Counted from the first letter of the stretch, positions 34,201 to 41,546 are shown. The stretch is 64,000 nt of DNA from Methanobrevibacter sp. (GCA_017434525.1 JAFRFD010000004.1:1-64000), one strand, 5' to 3'. The notes: generated from the letters alone by a model not told the origin. A program made the numbers and translations.

Positions 34201-34659
34201 GACCATGGTGGAACATTAGAAAATGCAGTTGAAAGAGGTAAGAAATTAAAATATACTTGTGATATTATTGAGGATATTTTAGATAAAAGTTACCTTAAAA
34301 AATCATTAGTAGGGTATAGGCGTCAAAGAAATCATCATTTAGCAGATTATCTTCCTAAAGGTGAGAAAATCATTCCTGGCAAAACAATAGTCCCATTAAA
34401 AGGAATAACCTCTGTAGCTGTTACTGAAGAAGGAGCTAATTATTATGTTGAAACAGCAGGTAAAACTTTAGAAGAAATGAAATGGCTATTCGAAATAGAA
34501 ATGCCAACAGGAACTAGGGGATCATATGTTTCACATGTTACAATAGACAAATATAAGCCCGAGATGGAATTTTTAACAAAAAGAGACACATATGTTAAAA
34601 TAATCGAATTTAATGAAAAAAATCATTATGCAAAATTAAGAATTGTTAACACGTATTGA
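31156..34659 (+). CDS. Giant minor head protein: SPP1 gp7/Mu gpF-type domain + ATLF-like metallopeptidase + ADP-ribosyltransferase
   Basis: A 1,167-residue protein. Residues about 150-280 are the SPP1 gp7/Mu gpF head-morphogenesis domain ('RIARTEMHNAHQMGIMN', 'DKRTRDSHRELDGEIIPLGG', 'INCRCGNVPF'). At about 468-472 'HELGH' plus a downstream 'ENFAE' (E533) match a lethal-factor-type zinc peptidase. Residues about 640-980 hold repeated helical segments. The C-terminus is an ADPRT-exoenzyme-like domain: 'LVGYRRQ', 'GITSVAVTEEGANYY', 'EIEMPTGTRGSYVS' and the ExE motif 'EMEFL' (E1136, E1138). Plain gp7 proteins are about 300 residues. I chose the ATG at 31156 after GAGGTGA; a GTG lies at 31144. The extra domains would be carried in the head and could be delivered with DNA; that is inferred. 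Confidence 0.82.
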   Translation: MMTAAQVQAVKRNLLAAQISYRRSELNEESLYVELHNFFQHLKETVLHELHEYWKDDDSILLEGQLDLILAPIFESQQKYYNILRKHNIKEYNFGCREARRLVKLARKPVSSLKAESNTIKVNKLANLNVDKDELFGTNDWTQQKLLNQSFTASENTMNRVDQDINKIISDGYASGAGVNKVAANIETRFEQLKTWESKRIARTEMHNAHQMGIMNTYYEMGVEYTQWSAARDKRTRDSHRELDGEIIPLGGTYSNDCQYPGDTKGPIKEWINCRCGNVPFIMPDGYIAPPGKAQFRESDLIQTLDYWNQDELITRATQEAQTTSFDEERFKALKTNEELADFFGYEYIPKGRYYEQANIKTFEFYDKKTDTILRFAREGDQKCLNIDFTNSGKCEYDLKDVLRIYDETHPNLKVGLDDITFLRGDKYTPGGDACGCSVRIFDENIRHSFSKRGIHAEVEPLEHTLDHELGHIFSDSFVQENEYNVLDDVAISIRKDFKTAGVNDDLHHQKMGLTPQKVSHYAEKNQSENFAEVTAGVSNLKRGNNYKVYAEHVRRPDESKISGFVRDKPTLKEVKARNPNQYEYVDNLLDHPETVMKNWKSINQQRVKESRAHFNEFLKQEQKVVRAKQVNNYDKYKLDAKGQEVYDKLKNKKTLTLPERKLLNRLDSLNEFNELHNKKLVGKIFDDDLEKTYQKLKRRYGDYVQLKEIDLKPITVKKTGIFKNEDAFELTLEEQRVFDQLHVQKKLWKSKLPQEFKIVHQQLADKQELSRLHQKMLDYRLTAEQSDTYIELYYKYKQQWKLPKINKELSDKFTIRKPYFLNYEEFGEINKVSDKFKLTSKQQQELDELNKIKFLNNGKLTKTQEKKLNKLLAQKDFNDLYSLRIQNKGLNYRNNKKYKQAYETLKRHKYKFPKNSEVGLFQDLTPKNQHIKVEWKEPSNGKYKHLKGSYEDGLTLELRNNFDDYFTIDCRNLTPHQKEHMDYWLYKGHDDISEFLRHGDGDIEKFAKWFVNNPDHGGTLENAVERGKKLKYTCDIIEDILDKSYLKKSLVGYRRQRNHHLADYLPKGEKIIPGKTIVPLKGITSVAVTEEGANYYVETAGKTLEEMKWLFEIEMPTGTRGSYVSHVTIDKYKPEMEFLTKRDTYVKIIEFNEKNHYAKLRIVNTY

Positions 34660-34669
34660 AGGGATGTTT

Positions 34670-35044
34670 ATGGTGGACCACAGAAGGTATGACTTCGAAA
34701 AAATACAACAATATTCAAGACGAATTGCAACCATAGATGATGTTTATGTTCCGTATCCCATCCGATCTGAAGTTGCTGATAAATTAAGAGCAGGTAAATT
34801 ATATAATCAATTATTCGAAAATCAGATGAATTTTATGGTTGATTATAGATATGAGAAATATTGGAGAAAAGGAGAAACCAGGTATGAGATGGATCAAAGA
34901 TTGGTAAGAGAATTTGTTGAAGCTTACCCGGAACTTGAAATATTAGTTCCTAAATCTGGTTTAACTGTTGAGGAAGCTCAAGATAAAATGAAAAAGTTAT
35001 ATCCTGAACATATTCCTTATGATTATACTCCAAAAGAGGTTTGA
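34670..35044 (+). CDS. Hypothetical protein after the toxin-like head protein
   Basis: A 124-residue soluble protein ('MVDHRRYDFEKIQQYSRRIA', 'VEEAQDKMKKLYPEHIPYDY'). Helical, without known motif. The start is the ATG at 34670 with GAAGGG 6 nt upstream; TTG at 34643 and ATG at 34664 are alternatives. It follows the ADP-ribosyltransferase-bearing gene by 10 nt, the position of an immunity or loading partner, but no immunity family is recognised. Confidence 0.55.
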   Translation: MVDHRRYDFEKIQQYSRRIATIDDVYVPYPIRSEVADKLRAGKLYNQLFENQMNFMVDYRYEKYWRKGETRYEMDQRLVREFVEAYPELEILVPKSGLTVEEAQDKMKKLYPEHIPYDYTPKEV

Positions 35045-35046
35045 AC

Positions 35047-35364
35047 ATGAGTATGACTGTTCAAGAACTATTAAATAAGTTTAATCTTCAACTTGATTTA
35101 TCTCCACAATGCCTCTCTCTTGAAATTGAAGGTGATTTTAATTCTTATGAGATTATTCAACGAACTTTAAGTTTCATTAATTCTGAAGGCCAAATCGACT
35201 ATGGCGTCTTTAATTGTTATCATTTTGAGAATGATGATGCTTATTGTGAGATTGTACCTGATTGTAATCTTCAGACTGTTTTATCCTATACTAAACTAAG
35301 GGATAGTGGTAGATGGTCTGGTTGTTCTTTTGATTGTTTTGGGGAATTTTCAGTTAGATCATAA
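35047..35364 (+). CDS. Hypothetical protein, second gene after the toxin-like head protein
   Basis: A 105-residue protein ('MSMTVQELLNKFNLQLDLSP', later 'INSEGQIDYGVFNCYHFEND' and a Cys-containing end). The layout resembles small immunity-type or chaperone proteins, but without a named family. It follows the previous gene by 2 nt after GAGGTTTGAAC and ends the head-protein block; a non-coding leader of 210 bp comes next. Confidence 0.5.
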   Translation: MSMTVQELLNKFNLQLDLSPQCLSLEIEGDFNSYEIIQRTLSFINSEGQIDYGVFNCYHFENDDAYCEIVPDCNLQTVLSYTKLRDSGRWSGCSFDCFGEFSVRS

Positions 35365-35406
35365 TTTTCTTATTTACTTTTTTTATTATTCGTTTTTTAT
35401 TTCTGA

Positions 35407-35433
35407 ATTTTATTCCTTACAGTGTATATTGAA
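35407..35433 (+). promoter_or_regulatory. 27-bp repeated element, copy 2
   Basis: Differs from copies 1 and 3 at two positions (core CTTACAGTGTATATTGAA). It lies 142 nt upstream of the prohead protease/scaffold gene, after a T-rich tract. It shares 'TTTCTGAATTTTAT' upstream with copy 3. Interpreted as a start of the capsid-block transcript. Confidence 0.55.
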
Positions 35434-35520
35434 GAGAACTAAATTTTCTTTTTTAAAACTCTTATTTTTTAATTTAAAGGTGTAGGTCTCATAAAATAGT
35501 TTTTTGAGAATTTAGTTCTC
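35434..35520 (+). other. 12-bp inverted repeat in the capsid-block leader
   Basis: GAGAACTAAATT (35434-35445) and AATTTAGTTCTC (35509-35520) are perfect inverted copies 63 nt apart. If the transcript starts at the 27-bp element, both arms lie in the untranslated leader and could fold into a long-range stem that positions the downstream ribosome binding site or stabilises the mRNA. Confidence 0.5.
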
Positions 35521-35574
35521 CTATCAATTCAACTGTTTTATAAAAAATAAATTATATGCACTGAGGGGAGGACA

Positions 35575-36645
35575 TTGAATACTATCAAAAACGTAGTAAC
35601 ACAAGAACCAGACGGTTCTGTAATACTCACCGCTCCAGTTATGATTCCAGGAGTTCCCGATTGTGACTTTGACCGTGGTGAACCCCCTCTAACTGTTGAA
35701 CAAATAAAATATTTTGAAAAAACTTACCATGATTACCATTTAAACGATGACGAACACCGGTTCGAGTTTACAGGCGAAACCATCGGCAAACCAGTCGAAT
35801 CATGGATTCTTGACACTGCTACTGATTTTACATTACTGAATGGTGCTCAAAAGAGTTACCCTACCGGTACTTGGATGTTATCAACCCGTATCACAGACCC
35901 AAATGCAGTGCAAACTGCATTAACTGGTGGTTATACTGGGTACAGTCCAACTGTAAAAAATAGAGAAGTAGCGGACAGGTTGATTTCTGCTTTAAAAAGT
36001 GAATTGATAACCTATCCTGAATTTATGGGTGCCTGTAAAAGTCACAGTATGGATGGTTTGATAAAAGATGTGGTGGATCCTGTTGTACTCTCAGTGAGTC
36101 TGACACGTAAACCATGTCAGCATCATAGTAAGTTTTGTAAGCATAATATTTCAGGTGAGAATATGGTGAATAATGACTCAGATGTTAAAACTAAAGTTTT
36201 AGCTGCTTTAGGTATGACTAATGAAGCTGAAGTTTCAGCTTTGAAAAGTCAAGTTGATACTCTTGATGAAAAAATCGATGGTATGGAAGAGAAATTTGAA
36301 TCTTCTTTAAAATCTATGGAGGAAAACTTCACTAATACTTTGAAAGAAGCTTTATCTGAAGTGGGTTCCAGTAAATCTAAAAATGATGATGATGACGATG
36401 ATAATGGAGATGGTGATGGTGACCCTGAACCAAATCCCGATACTGATGGAAACACTAATCCTCCAGCAAATAAAGATGATGATGACGATGATGAGGATGG
36501 TGACCCTGAACCTCCACAAAATAAGAAGAAAGGAGCAAGTAAATCCAAACCACTCCACAATAACGGAGACCCAGCTCCTAAAGAAGAGATTAATACTTAT
36601 AAAGCAATGGGTAGAAACCCAGATGGAACTGCAAAAAGAATCTAA
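35575..36645 (+). CDS. Prohead protease fused to scaffold (XkdF-like)
   Basis: A 356-residue protein. The N-terminal half (to about residue 185) has the XkdF-type serine protease pattern: 'RFEFTGETIGKPVESWIL' near 65, 'TGGYTGYSPTVK' near 120 and 'VVDPVVLSVSLTRKPCQHH' near 168. Next comes a coiled coil ('AALKSQVDTLDEKIDGMEEK'-like) and a very acidic, Asp/Pro/Gly-rich tail from about residue 265, typical of scaffolds. The start is TTG at 35575, preceded by GGGGAGGACA. It would process and guide capsid assembly. The Asp/Asn/Gly tail with 'DNGDGDGD' could also bind calcium. Confidence 0.78.
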   Translation: MNTIKNVVTQEPDGSVILTAPVMIPGVPDCDFDRGEPPLTVEQIKYFEKTYHDYHLNDDEHRFEFTGETIGKPVESWILDTATDFTLLNGAQKSYPTGTWMLSTRITDPNAVQTALTGGYTGYSPTVKNREVADRLISALKSELITYPEFMGACKSHSMDGLIKDVVDPVVLSVSLTRKPCQHHSKFCKHNISGENMVNNDSDVKTKVLAALGMTNEAEVSALKSQVDTLDEKIDGMEEKFESSLKSMEENFTNTLKEALSEVGSSKSKNDDDDDDNGDGDGDPEPNPDTDGNTNPPANKDDDDDDEDGDPEPPQNKKKGASKSKPLHNNGDPAPKEEINTYKAMGRNPDGTAKRI

Positions 36646-36654
36646 GGTGATAAT

Positions 36655-37713
36655 ATGGTGAATATGAACGCAATCTTAAAAGCTATTACCTCCTCTAATG
36701 ATACTGAAGGAGCAAGTAAATCCATGCGTGAAGATATGTCAGCATACGGTGGAATATTAGACCGTGAACAATACAACCAATTCATGCGTGATGTTGAATT
36801 CAACACTACAATACTCCGTGATGCTGCATACAAAAAAATGAACCGTGAAAAAGTAATCACTACTGGAACATTAATTGAAGGTAGAGTATTACAAGACGGA
36901 TACCTTGAAGACAGTAGAGAAACCAATGGCAACCTCACTGCTGCTAAAGTAGGTTTTGGTAAATCCGAATTATCCGCTCATAAATTAAGAGCAAAAACCT
37001 TCATTGATGATGATGACCTTGAAGACAACATCGAAGGTGAACAATTCCAAACCACATTATTATCTATGATGGGTAACCAAATCGGTGAGGACTTAGAAGC
37101 AATCGCATTATACGGTGACACTGACTTGGATTATACTGATCAACCTTTGTATCACACTTACGATGGTTGGATTAAACAATCAACATCCTTCTTAAAATCC
37201 AGTGAAGTAGCAACTGGTAACTCAAATGGTGATTTCAATGTCCATGATAATACTATTGAAGCATTATTTGATGCAATTATTCGTGCTGTACCTGCACGTA
37301 TCAGACAATCCAAATTAATGAGTAGATTTGCTATTTACGTTCCATATGAAGTAGAAGATGCTTACAGGAACCTTTTAAAATCACGTAACACTGCTCTTGG
37401 TGACCAAATGCAAACTGGTGATGCTCCATTAATGTATAAAAAATATCCTATTAAAGAATCTCCAATCCTTGAGGATGAGGAAGCAAGAGACTTACTGGGT
37501 TACGCTCCTGTTGTAGGTGGAACACCTGATCTCTGGAAATGGGGTGTATATAAGGATGTTAAAGTGGAACCTTACAGAAAACCTGACATTGAAAGAACTG
37601 AGTTCTTCTACAGAACACGTTGTGATGTAAGTCTTGAATGGAATTCCAGTTTCATTACTGCAAAATTAGATCTTGATGAAATTCAATTAATCCAAGACGA
37701 AGCTAAAGTATAG
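36655..37713 (+). CDS. Major capsid protein (HK97 fold)
   Basis: A 352-residue protein directly after the protease/scaffold gene. Features include 'MREDMSAYGGILDREQYNQF', an N-terminal arm, 'RAKTFIDDDDLEDNIEGEQF' near residue 115, 'ALYGDTDLDY' near 155 and 'GWIKQSTSF' near 175, typical of the XkdG/SPbeta-type capsid family, and a C-terminal P-domain strand set. AAGGTGATAAT precedes the ATG at 36655. A cleavage site for the protease cannot be assigned. Confidence 0.82.
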   Translation: MVNMNAILKAITSSNDTEGASKSMREDMSAYGGILDREQYNQFMRDVEFNTTILRDAAYKKMNREKVITTGTLIEGRVLQDGYLEDSRETNGNLTAAKVGFGKSELSAHKLRAKTFIDDDDLEDNIEGEQFQTTLLSMMGNQIGEDLEAIALYGDTDLDYTDQPLYHTYDGWIKQSTSFLKSSEVATGNSNGDFNVHDNTIEALFDAIIRAVPARIRQSKLMSRFAIYVPYEVEDAYRNLLKSRNTALGDQMQTGDAPLMYKKYPIKESPILEDEEARDLLGYAPVVGGTPDLWKWGVYKDVKVEPYRKPDIERTEFFYRTRCDVSLEWNSSFITAKLDLDEIQLIQDEAKV

Positions 37714-37723
37714 GTGATTCTGT

Positions 37724-38107
37724 ATGGCTTTAAAAAAATGGCATGAATTACCTGTAAACCTTCGCAGATCTGAAAAGGATAGGTGGAATTATCTTGTTGA
37801 TACTTTGGGTTCTGGAGAGGAAACTCCAGAACCTCAAGAAGATGAATTCACTCCCATAAGTTATAATTTTATTAGTTATGCTGATGCGGAAGGAGAAACA
37901 GAATGGGGTAGAGGTACCGTAGAAACCACTGGTGAAACATCCGGTAATTACACTGAAGTAGAAGTGAAAACAAACAGTACAGACCAAAGTTTTGTTGGTC
38001 AGAAATTCTTTGTTATTAGTTCTGCTAAAACTGATGGTACCATTTACACTGTTTATACTGATGCTGGTAGGACCAGTGCAGGATTCTATATTAGTATAAG
38101 TGCATGA
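37724..38107 (+). CDS. Hypothetical capsid-associated protein (possible decoration protein)
   Basis: A 127-residue protein. The first 35 residues are charged and helical; the rest is beta-rich ('EVEVKTNSTDQSFVGQKFFV', 'TVYTDAGRTSAGFYISIS'), which fits a small surface domain. It lies between the major capsid protein and the head-tail connector genes, where decoration proteins are often found. Assignment is by position. Confidence 0.5.
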   Translation: MALKKWHELPVNLRRSEKDRWNYLVDTLGSGEETPEPQEDEFTPISYNFISYADAEGETEWGRGTVETTGETSGNYTEVEVKTNSTDQSFVGQKFFVISSAKTDGTIYTVYTDAGRTSAGFYISISA

Positions 38108-38130
38108 TTTTTTTTAGGAGTATGATTTAG

Positions 38131-38523
38131 ATGTGGATTGATGTAGATGAAGTAAAACAATTTACTGGAATTAAATCTAAACATTTAAAATTATCATCAG
38201 AAGATGATGATAAATTAGATGAAATACTTACAAAATGGATTTCCCAATCTGAAGATTTAATTAAATCATACACCAACAACGATTTCAAAAATGAAGTTCC
38301 AGATTCAGTAAAAAATGTCTGCCTAAGACTAACCGCAAACATGGTAGCCCTAGCAATCGAAAGAAGAGACACACCAAGAACAATAGTCACAGACTGGGGC
38401 ACAAGAGTTTCATCATCAAAAATCTTCACAGAAGACCTAAAAGAAGATTTAACTCCATTTGTAAAAGAAACCAGTTATAAAAGTGACAAAGTCTCATTCT
38501 ACGCAATAACAGGAGATGACTAA
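38131..38523 (+). CDS. Head-tail connector protein (gp6-like)
   Basis: A 130-residue, mostly helical protein: 'WIDVDEVKQFTGIKSKHLKL' at the start, 'WISQSEDLIKSYTNNDF' and 'VCLRLTANMVALAIERRD' are typical of the HK97 gp6 / YqbG-like connector family. It binds under the portal and stops DNA leakage. GGAGTATGATTTAG precedes the ATG. Confidence 0.75.
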   Translation: MWIDVDEVKQFTGIKSKHLKLSSEDDDKLDEILTKWISQSEDLIKSYTNNDFKNEVPDSVKNVCLRLTANMVALAIERRDTPRTIVTDWGTRVSSSKIFTEDLKEDLTPFVKETSYKSDKVSFYAITGDD

Positions 38524-38529
38524 AAAAAT

Positions 38530-38970
38530 ATGGTGACTGTAAAAATAACCGTTGATGAATCCAAACTGACTAACATCAGCGAACAAATCCCAAAAATCAA
38601 AGAAAAAGGATTGGACTTATCCGGTCAGTACATGATTAACAGGTTACAAAAAAACAGTCCCGTAGACCATGGTGTATTGAAAGGATGGTTTGTATTTGAA
38701 CGTACCCCTGGAGAGGAAGTGAAAATCAAATCACCAGCAAACTATGTTAAATTTGTAAATGATGGTACAGGTATTTACGGACCTCATAAAACACCAATTT
38801 ACTCCAAACACATAGGAAAACCAATGGCCTTCCAAGTAGGTGGACAAATGGTGTACACTCGAATGATAAGAGGGCAAAAACCTCAAAAAATCATAGAAAG
38901 AAGCATTGCTGAAGTTGAAGGAAAACTCGGAGGATTATTCATTAAAGCAGTAAGGAAAGTGTTAAATTGA
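38530..38970 (+). CDS. HK97 gp10-like head closure / tail component
   Basis: A 146-residue protein with the gp10-like pattern 'RLQKNSPVDHGVLKGWF' (about residues 38-54) and a downstream 'YVKFVNDGTGIYGPHKTPIY' stretch, as seen in HK97 gp10-family proteins. It overlaps the start of the tail-terminator-like gene by 4 nt. Only 6 nt follow the previous stop codon, so the connector genes are tightly coupled. Confidence 0.72.
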   Translation: MVTVKITVDESKLTNISEQIPKIKEKGLDLSGQYMINRLQKNSPVDHGVLKGWFVFERTPGEEVKIKSPANYVKFVNDGTGIYGPHKTPIYSKHIGKPMAFQVGGQMVYTRMIRGQKPQKIIERSIAEVEGKLGGLFIKAVRKVLN

Positions 38971-39455
38971 ATATTGGCGAACGGATTGAAAATATACTTG
39001 AAATTGTCCAGGATTGTCTTGAACATGAAAGACAAGAAAATGGACTATTAGAAAATGTGAAAGACATCATCACAGTATACAACAATGAATATGGTGTGGA
39101 TACTCCAGGGATATGGATAGTTCAACATCCAGTCACAGCTGACAGTGATGATAATCTCAGTCAAGAATTAACATTAAAATCTACAATAGAATTCGTCTGT
39201 ATTGAATATGACCCAGACCCTGAAACTGCTGAAAAATTAGCAAGAAACCTAGCCGAAAAAGTAGCAATCAGTATTAAAAAGAATTATCGCAGACTCCAAT
39301 ATGAAAAATTCAATGATAGAATCATTCATAATGTAAAATTCAATTCATTACTCCCTGTAGGAGAAATAAACGTTGAAAATAAAAGAGAAAAAATCCCAGT
39401 CACAGGTTTAATCTTAGAGTTTTTATTTGATGTCGATTGGGAAAATTATTGTTAA
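38967..39455 (+). CDS. Tail terminator / completion protein
   Basis: A 162-residue protein starting with TTG in a TTGA overlap with the gp10-like gene. Its place just before the tail tube gene, its size, and the alternating helix-strand pattern ('GIWIVQHPVTADSDDN', 'IEFVCIEYDPDPETAEKLAR') fit tail-terminator proteins, which cap the tube and join it to the head. No strong motif. Confidence 0.6.
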   Translation: MNIGERIENILEIVQDCLEHERQENGLLENVKDIITVYNNEYGVDTPGIWIVQHPVTADSDDNLSQELTLKSTIEFVCIEYDPDPETAEKLARNLAEKVAISIKKNYRRLQYEKFNDRIIHNVKFNSLLPVGEINVENKREKIPVTGLILEFLFDVDWENYC

Positions 39456-39483
39456 AAAAAAATTAGTTAAAAGGTGAAAAATT

Positions 39484-40572
39484 ATGGCAAGAGGATTTGG
39501 ATTAACCCTTAATGATCCGTATTATAACTCAGATTTTGACATCGATACAGTAGACATCGATGACATCGAGGTAGATTGGTTTCAAAAAATGCCTGAAGTA
39601 AATTTTGAATTAGGTGACGAACCAGAAACCGATGATGGAGGAAGCCGTAGTGATGTTGTAGCATGGGCAAGTGCAGCAAAACCATCTGGTTCAACAAGTG
39701 CAAAAGTAGATCTGCAAAGAATCACATGGTATTTATTCGGATTTTTAGATCACTACCTTCATACAGCTGGAGAAAATGGTTTACATATTCATGAATTCTG
39801 GGGAGGCGAAAACCATGAACTACCTACATTCGCCGGACTTGCAATGTATGATGCATTAAAACTCGCTGTATTCGGCTTAATCGTTGATGGATTCAAACTA
39901 GAAGTATCCGATGGTGCAATGGATGTTAACATTGACTGGTTATATGGAAACGAAACCTACGACATCCTCGGTGAAAATGAAGACTTTGAAGAACCAGCAG
40001 AATTAATTGACAGTAGAATTCCAGTTAGATTCTACGATGTTCACGTTTACTTGAACAAAGATACTCAAGGTAACTGGTTAAAACCAGGTTCCACACAAAC
40101 AAGCTGGAGCATGGAAGGAAACAACAACCATGATCAAGATGGAACATTAGGACTGGGTTCACGTTTCCCACAGGAAAGACCTCAAGCAGGAAAAAGAAAC
40201 ATTAGTTTATCACTTGCAACCACATTAAGCAGAAGATCATATAAAGATGTGATGGATGCAAGATATGGTAAAGTTGACGCAAAATCTCCTGACAAATGTA
40301 GAATTCTTAAAATCCCAATGAGATTAGTGGTAATTCAATGTGAAAATCCAGATCAACAATTAATCATTGAATTCCCAGAATGCACACTCAAATCTGAATT
40401 CGATTTAAAAGGTGCTGACAGAGTAGAAGCAACATTAAATCTCCAAACTCTCGGAAACGGTGAGGTAACCCTTGCTGATGAAACTACAAAAGTAAACACT
40501 GACATGTATGTTAAATTAATCAACAAAGTCCCTGAAATGGGCTCTGTTGAGGAAGTTGATGATTCTCCCTGA
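39484..40572 (+). CDS. Major tail tube protein
   Basis: A 362-residue protein after the connector genes and before the tail chaperones. It has a beta-rich pattern, 'SDVVAWASAAKPSGSTSAKV' (about residues 58-77), then 'GLIVDGFKLEVSDGAMDVNI' (about 136-155), as in tail tube proteins ('v..l.l...~~g~v..~~~~~'). It forms the hollow tail. The last codons are TCT CCC TGA: CCC followed by a stop is the +1 frameshift site used in Bacillus phage SPP1 (CCC TAA), and the reading frame continues in +1 into an Ig-like domain ending at 40828. AAAGGTGAAAAATT precedes the ATG. Confidence 0.8.
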   Translation: MARGFGLTLNDPYYNSDFDIDTVDIDDIEVDWFQKMPEVNFELGDEPETDDGGSRSDVVAWASAAKPSGSTSAKVDLQRITWYLFGFLDHYLHTAGENGLHIHEFWGGENHELPTFAGLAMYDALKLAVFGLIVDGFKLEVSDGAMDVNIDWLYGNETYDILGENEDFEEPAELIDSRIPVRFYDVHVYLNKDTQGNWLKPGSTQTSWSMEGNNNHDQDGTLGLGSRFPQERPQAGKRNISLSLATTLSRRSYKDVMDARYGKVDAKSPDKCRILKIPMRLVVIQCENPDQQLIIEFPECTLKSEFDLKGADRVEATLNLQTLGNGEVTLADETTKVNTDMYVKLINKVPEMGSVEEVDDSP

Positions 40573-40828
40573 AACCGAGGAGAATCCTGAAACTACCAAT
40601 TTAAGTGTAACTGTAACTGACGGAACAAATCCAGTTGAAGGCGCAAACGTAAGCATAGAGGAAATAACATCAACTACTGGAAGTGCTGGAGGATGCACAT
40701 TACAAAACGTACCAACCGGAAGTCAAACAATACACGTAACAGCTACCGGATACACAGATTACACAGACACAATAACAGTATCAAGTCAAGATAATACAAT
40801 CACAATAACATTAGAGGAGGCACAATAG
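40559..40828 (+). CDS. Ig-like/CarboxypepD-reg-type domain, probable frameshift extension of the tail tube protein
   Basis: The reading frame encodes one beta-sandwich domain ('VTVTDGTNPVEGANVSIEEI', 'CTLQNVPTGSQTIHVTATGY', 'TVSSQDNTITITLEE'). It overlaps the end of the tail tube gene by 14 nt in the +1 frame. A ribosome slip of +1 on CCC at 40567-40569 would join the tube protein directly to this domain (about 447 residues in all). An independent start at the ATG at 40559, with GAGG 6 nt upstream, is also possible, giving an 89-residue protein. Ig-like domains on tail tubes decorate the tail and help bind host surfaces. Confidence 0.72.
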   Translation: MILPETEENPETTNLSVTVTDGTNPVEGANVSIEEITSTTGSAGGCTLQNVPTGSQTIHVTATGYTDYTDTITVSSQDNTITITLEEAQ

Positions 40829-40830
40829 TT

Positions 40831-41280
40831 ATGGTTTTAACAGCAGACGATATTTTAAACGGAATTGAAGAATACAAAGAGGTACAACTAGAATCATTAG
40901 GAGACTCAATGTATCTCAGACCATTATCTAAAGGTGAATGGGAAAAAGTAAACAGTATTCGTCAAGAAGCTCTCGGAGATTACACTACAAATGAAACTGC
41001 AAAATCCCTCTCCAGGAACCAAAGGATTTCTAATATCCAATCACAATTAAAATTCAACATCAAAGAAAACGGAGATGCAGAATTCAAAGCTCAAACAGAA
41101 GCTATTTTCATGAGTTTAGATAATCCTGGTTATGAAAAACAAACTCCAAGAGAAAAAATTAAAAAATTCAAACCAGATCTCTTTGATGAGTTATACGAAA
41201 AAGTAAAAGAAATATCAGGAATCTCCGATGATGCAATTGTAGATTTGGAAGATGAAATAGATAACTTTCCTGAAGACTGA
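40831..41280 (+). CDS. Tail assembly chaperone (G-type)
   Basis: A 149-residue acidic helical protein ('MVLTADDILNGIEEYKEVQL', 'YLRPLSKGEWEKVNSI', later 'KKFKPDLFDELYEKVKEISG') in the position between tube and tape measure where lambda G and T lie. 'LRPLSKGEWEKV' is the pattern of XkdN/gp14-type chaperones. Its end overlaps a +1 reading frame that continues to 41458 without a start codon, implying a frameshift product as in other siphoviruses. Confidence 0.72.
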   Translation: MVLTADDILNGIEEYKEVQLESLGDSMYLRPLSKGEWEKVNSIRQEALGDYTTNETAKSLSRNQRISNIQSQLKFNIKENGDAEFKAQTEAIFMSLDNPGYEKQTPREKIKKFKPDLFDELYEKVKEISGISDDAIVDLEDEIDNFPED

Positions 41281-41458
41281 CGAAGCACAGGAAATCATTC
41301 TACTTGATTATCGAGGCTATCCTTTAGCAGCAACACAACAAGAATTAACATATGCTCAAAGATTGTTCATCTTAAAAGGAAGAGCAAAACTGGACAAAGA
41401 GATAGCTGAAGCGGAAGAAAAAGAAATGAAAAAACATCGTAGGAAAATGAAATACTAA
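41261..41458 (+). CDS. T-part of the tail chaperone, reached by frameshift
   Basis: The frame is open from 41261 (after TAG at 41258-41260) to TAA at 41456-41458 and encodes 'QEIILLDYRGYPLAATQQEL', a Lys/Glu-rich helix and the C-terminal 'KKHRRKMKY'. It is offset +1 (equal to -2) from the G-type gene, and no ATG, GTG or TTG is available at its beginning. The only window for the shift is 41261-41277 (ATAACTTTCCTGAAGAC). Slippage of TTT to TTC on CTTTCC would give ...NF-LKTDEAQ. As in lambda gpGT, the fused chaperone would bind the tape measure. Confidence 0.65.
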   Translation: MTFLKTDEAQEIILLDYRGYPLAATQQELTYAQRLFILKGRAKLDKEIAEAEEKEMKKHRRKMKY

Positions 41459-41460
41459 GA

Positions 41461-41503
41461 GAGGAGCATGCTAATAGAGTTTTAGTGTGCTCCTCTTTTT
41501 TTT
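41461..41503 (+). terminator. Hairpin and T-run after the tail chaperone
   Basis: GAGGAGCA (41461-41468) pairs with TGCTCCTC (41488-41495), and eight Ts follow directly. This is an intrinsic-type terminator between the chaperone and tape-measure genes; partial read-through would adjust the ratio of chaperone and tube to tape measure. Confidence 0.7.
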
Positions 41504-41546
41504 ATTCAAAAAAAATACATGGTGAAAAGGAGGTGGACAAAGTAAA

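Noticed and set aside
36249-36560. Minus-strand and alternate-frame proteins over the Asp-rich scaffold tail
   Set aside because: Low-complexity GAT repeats give open frames on all strands; no support for coding.
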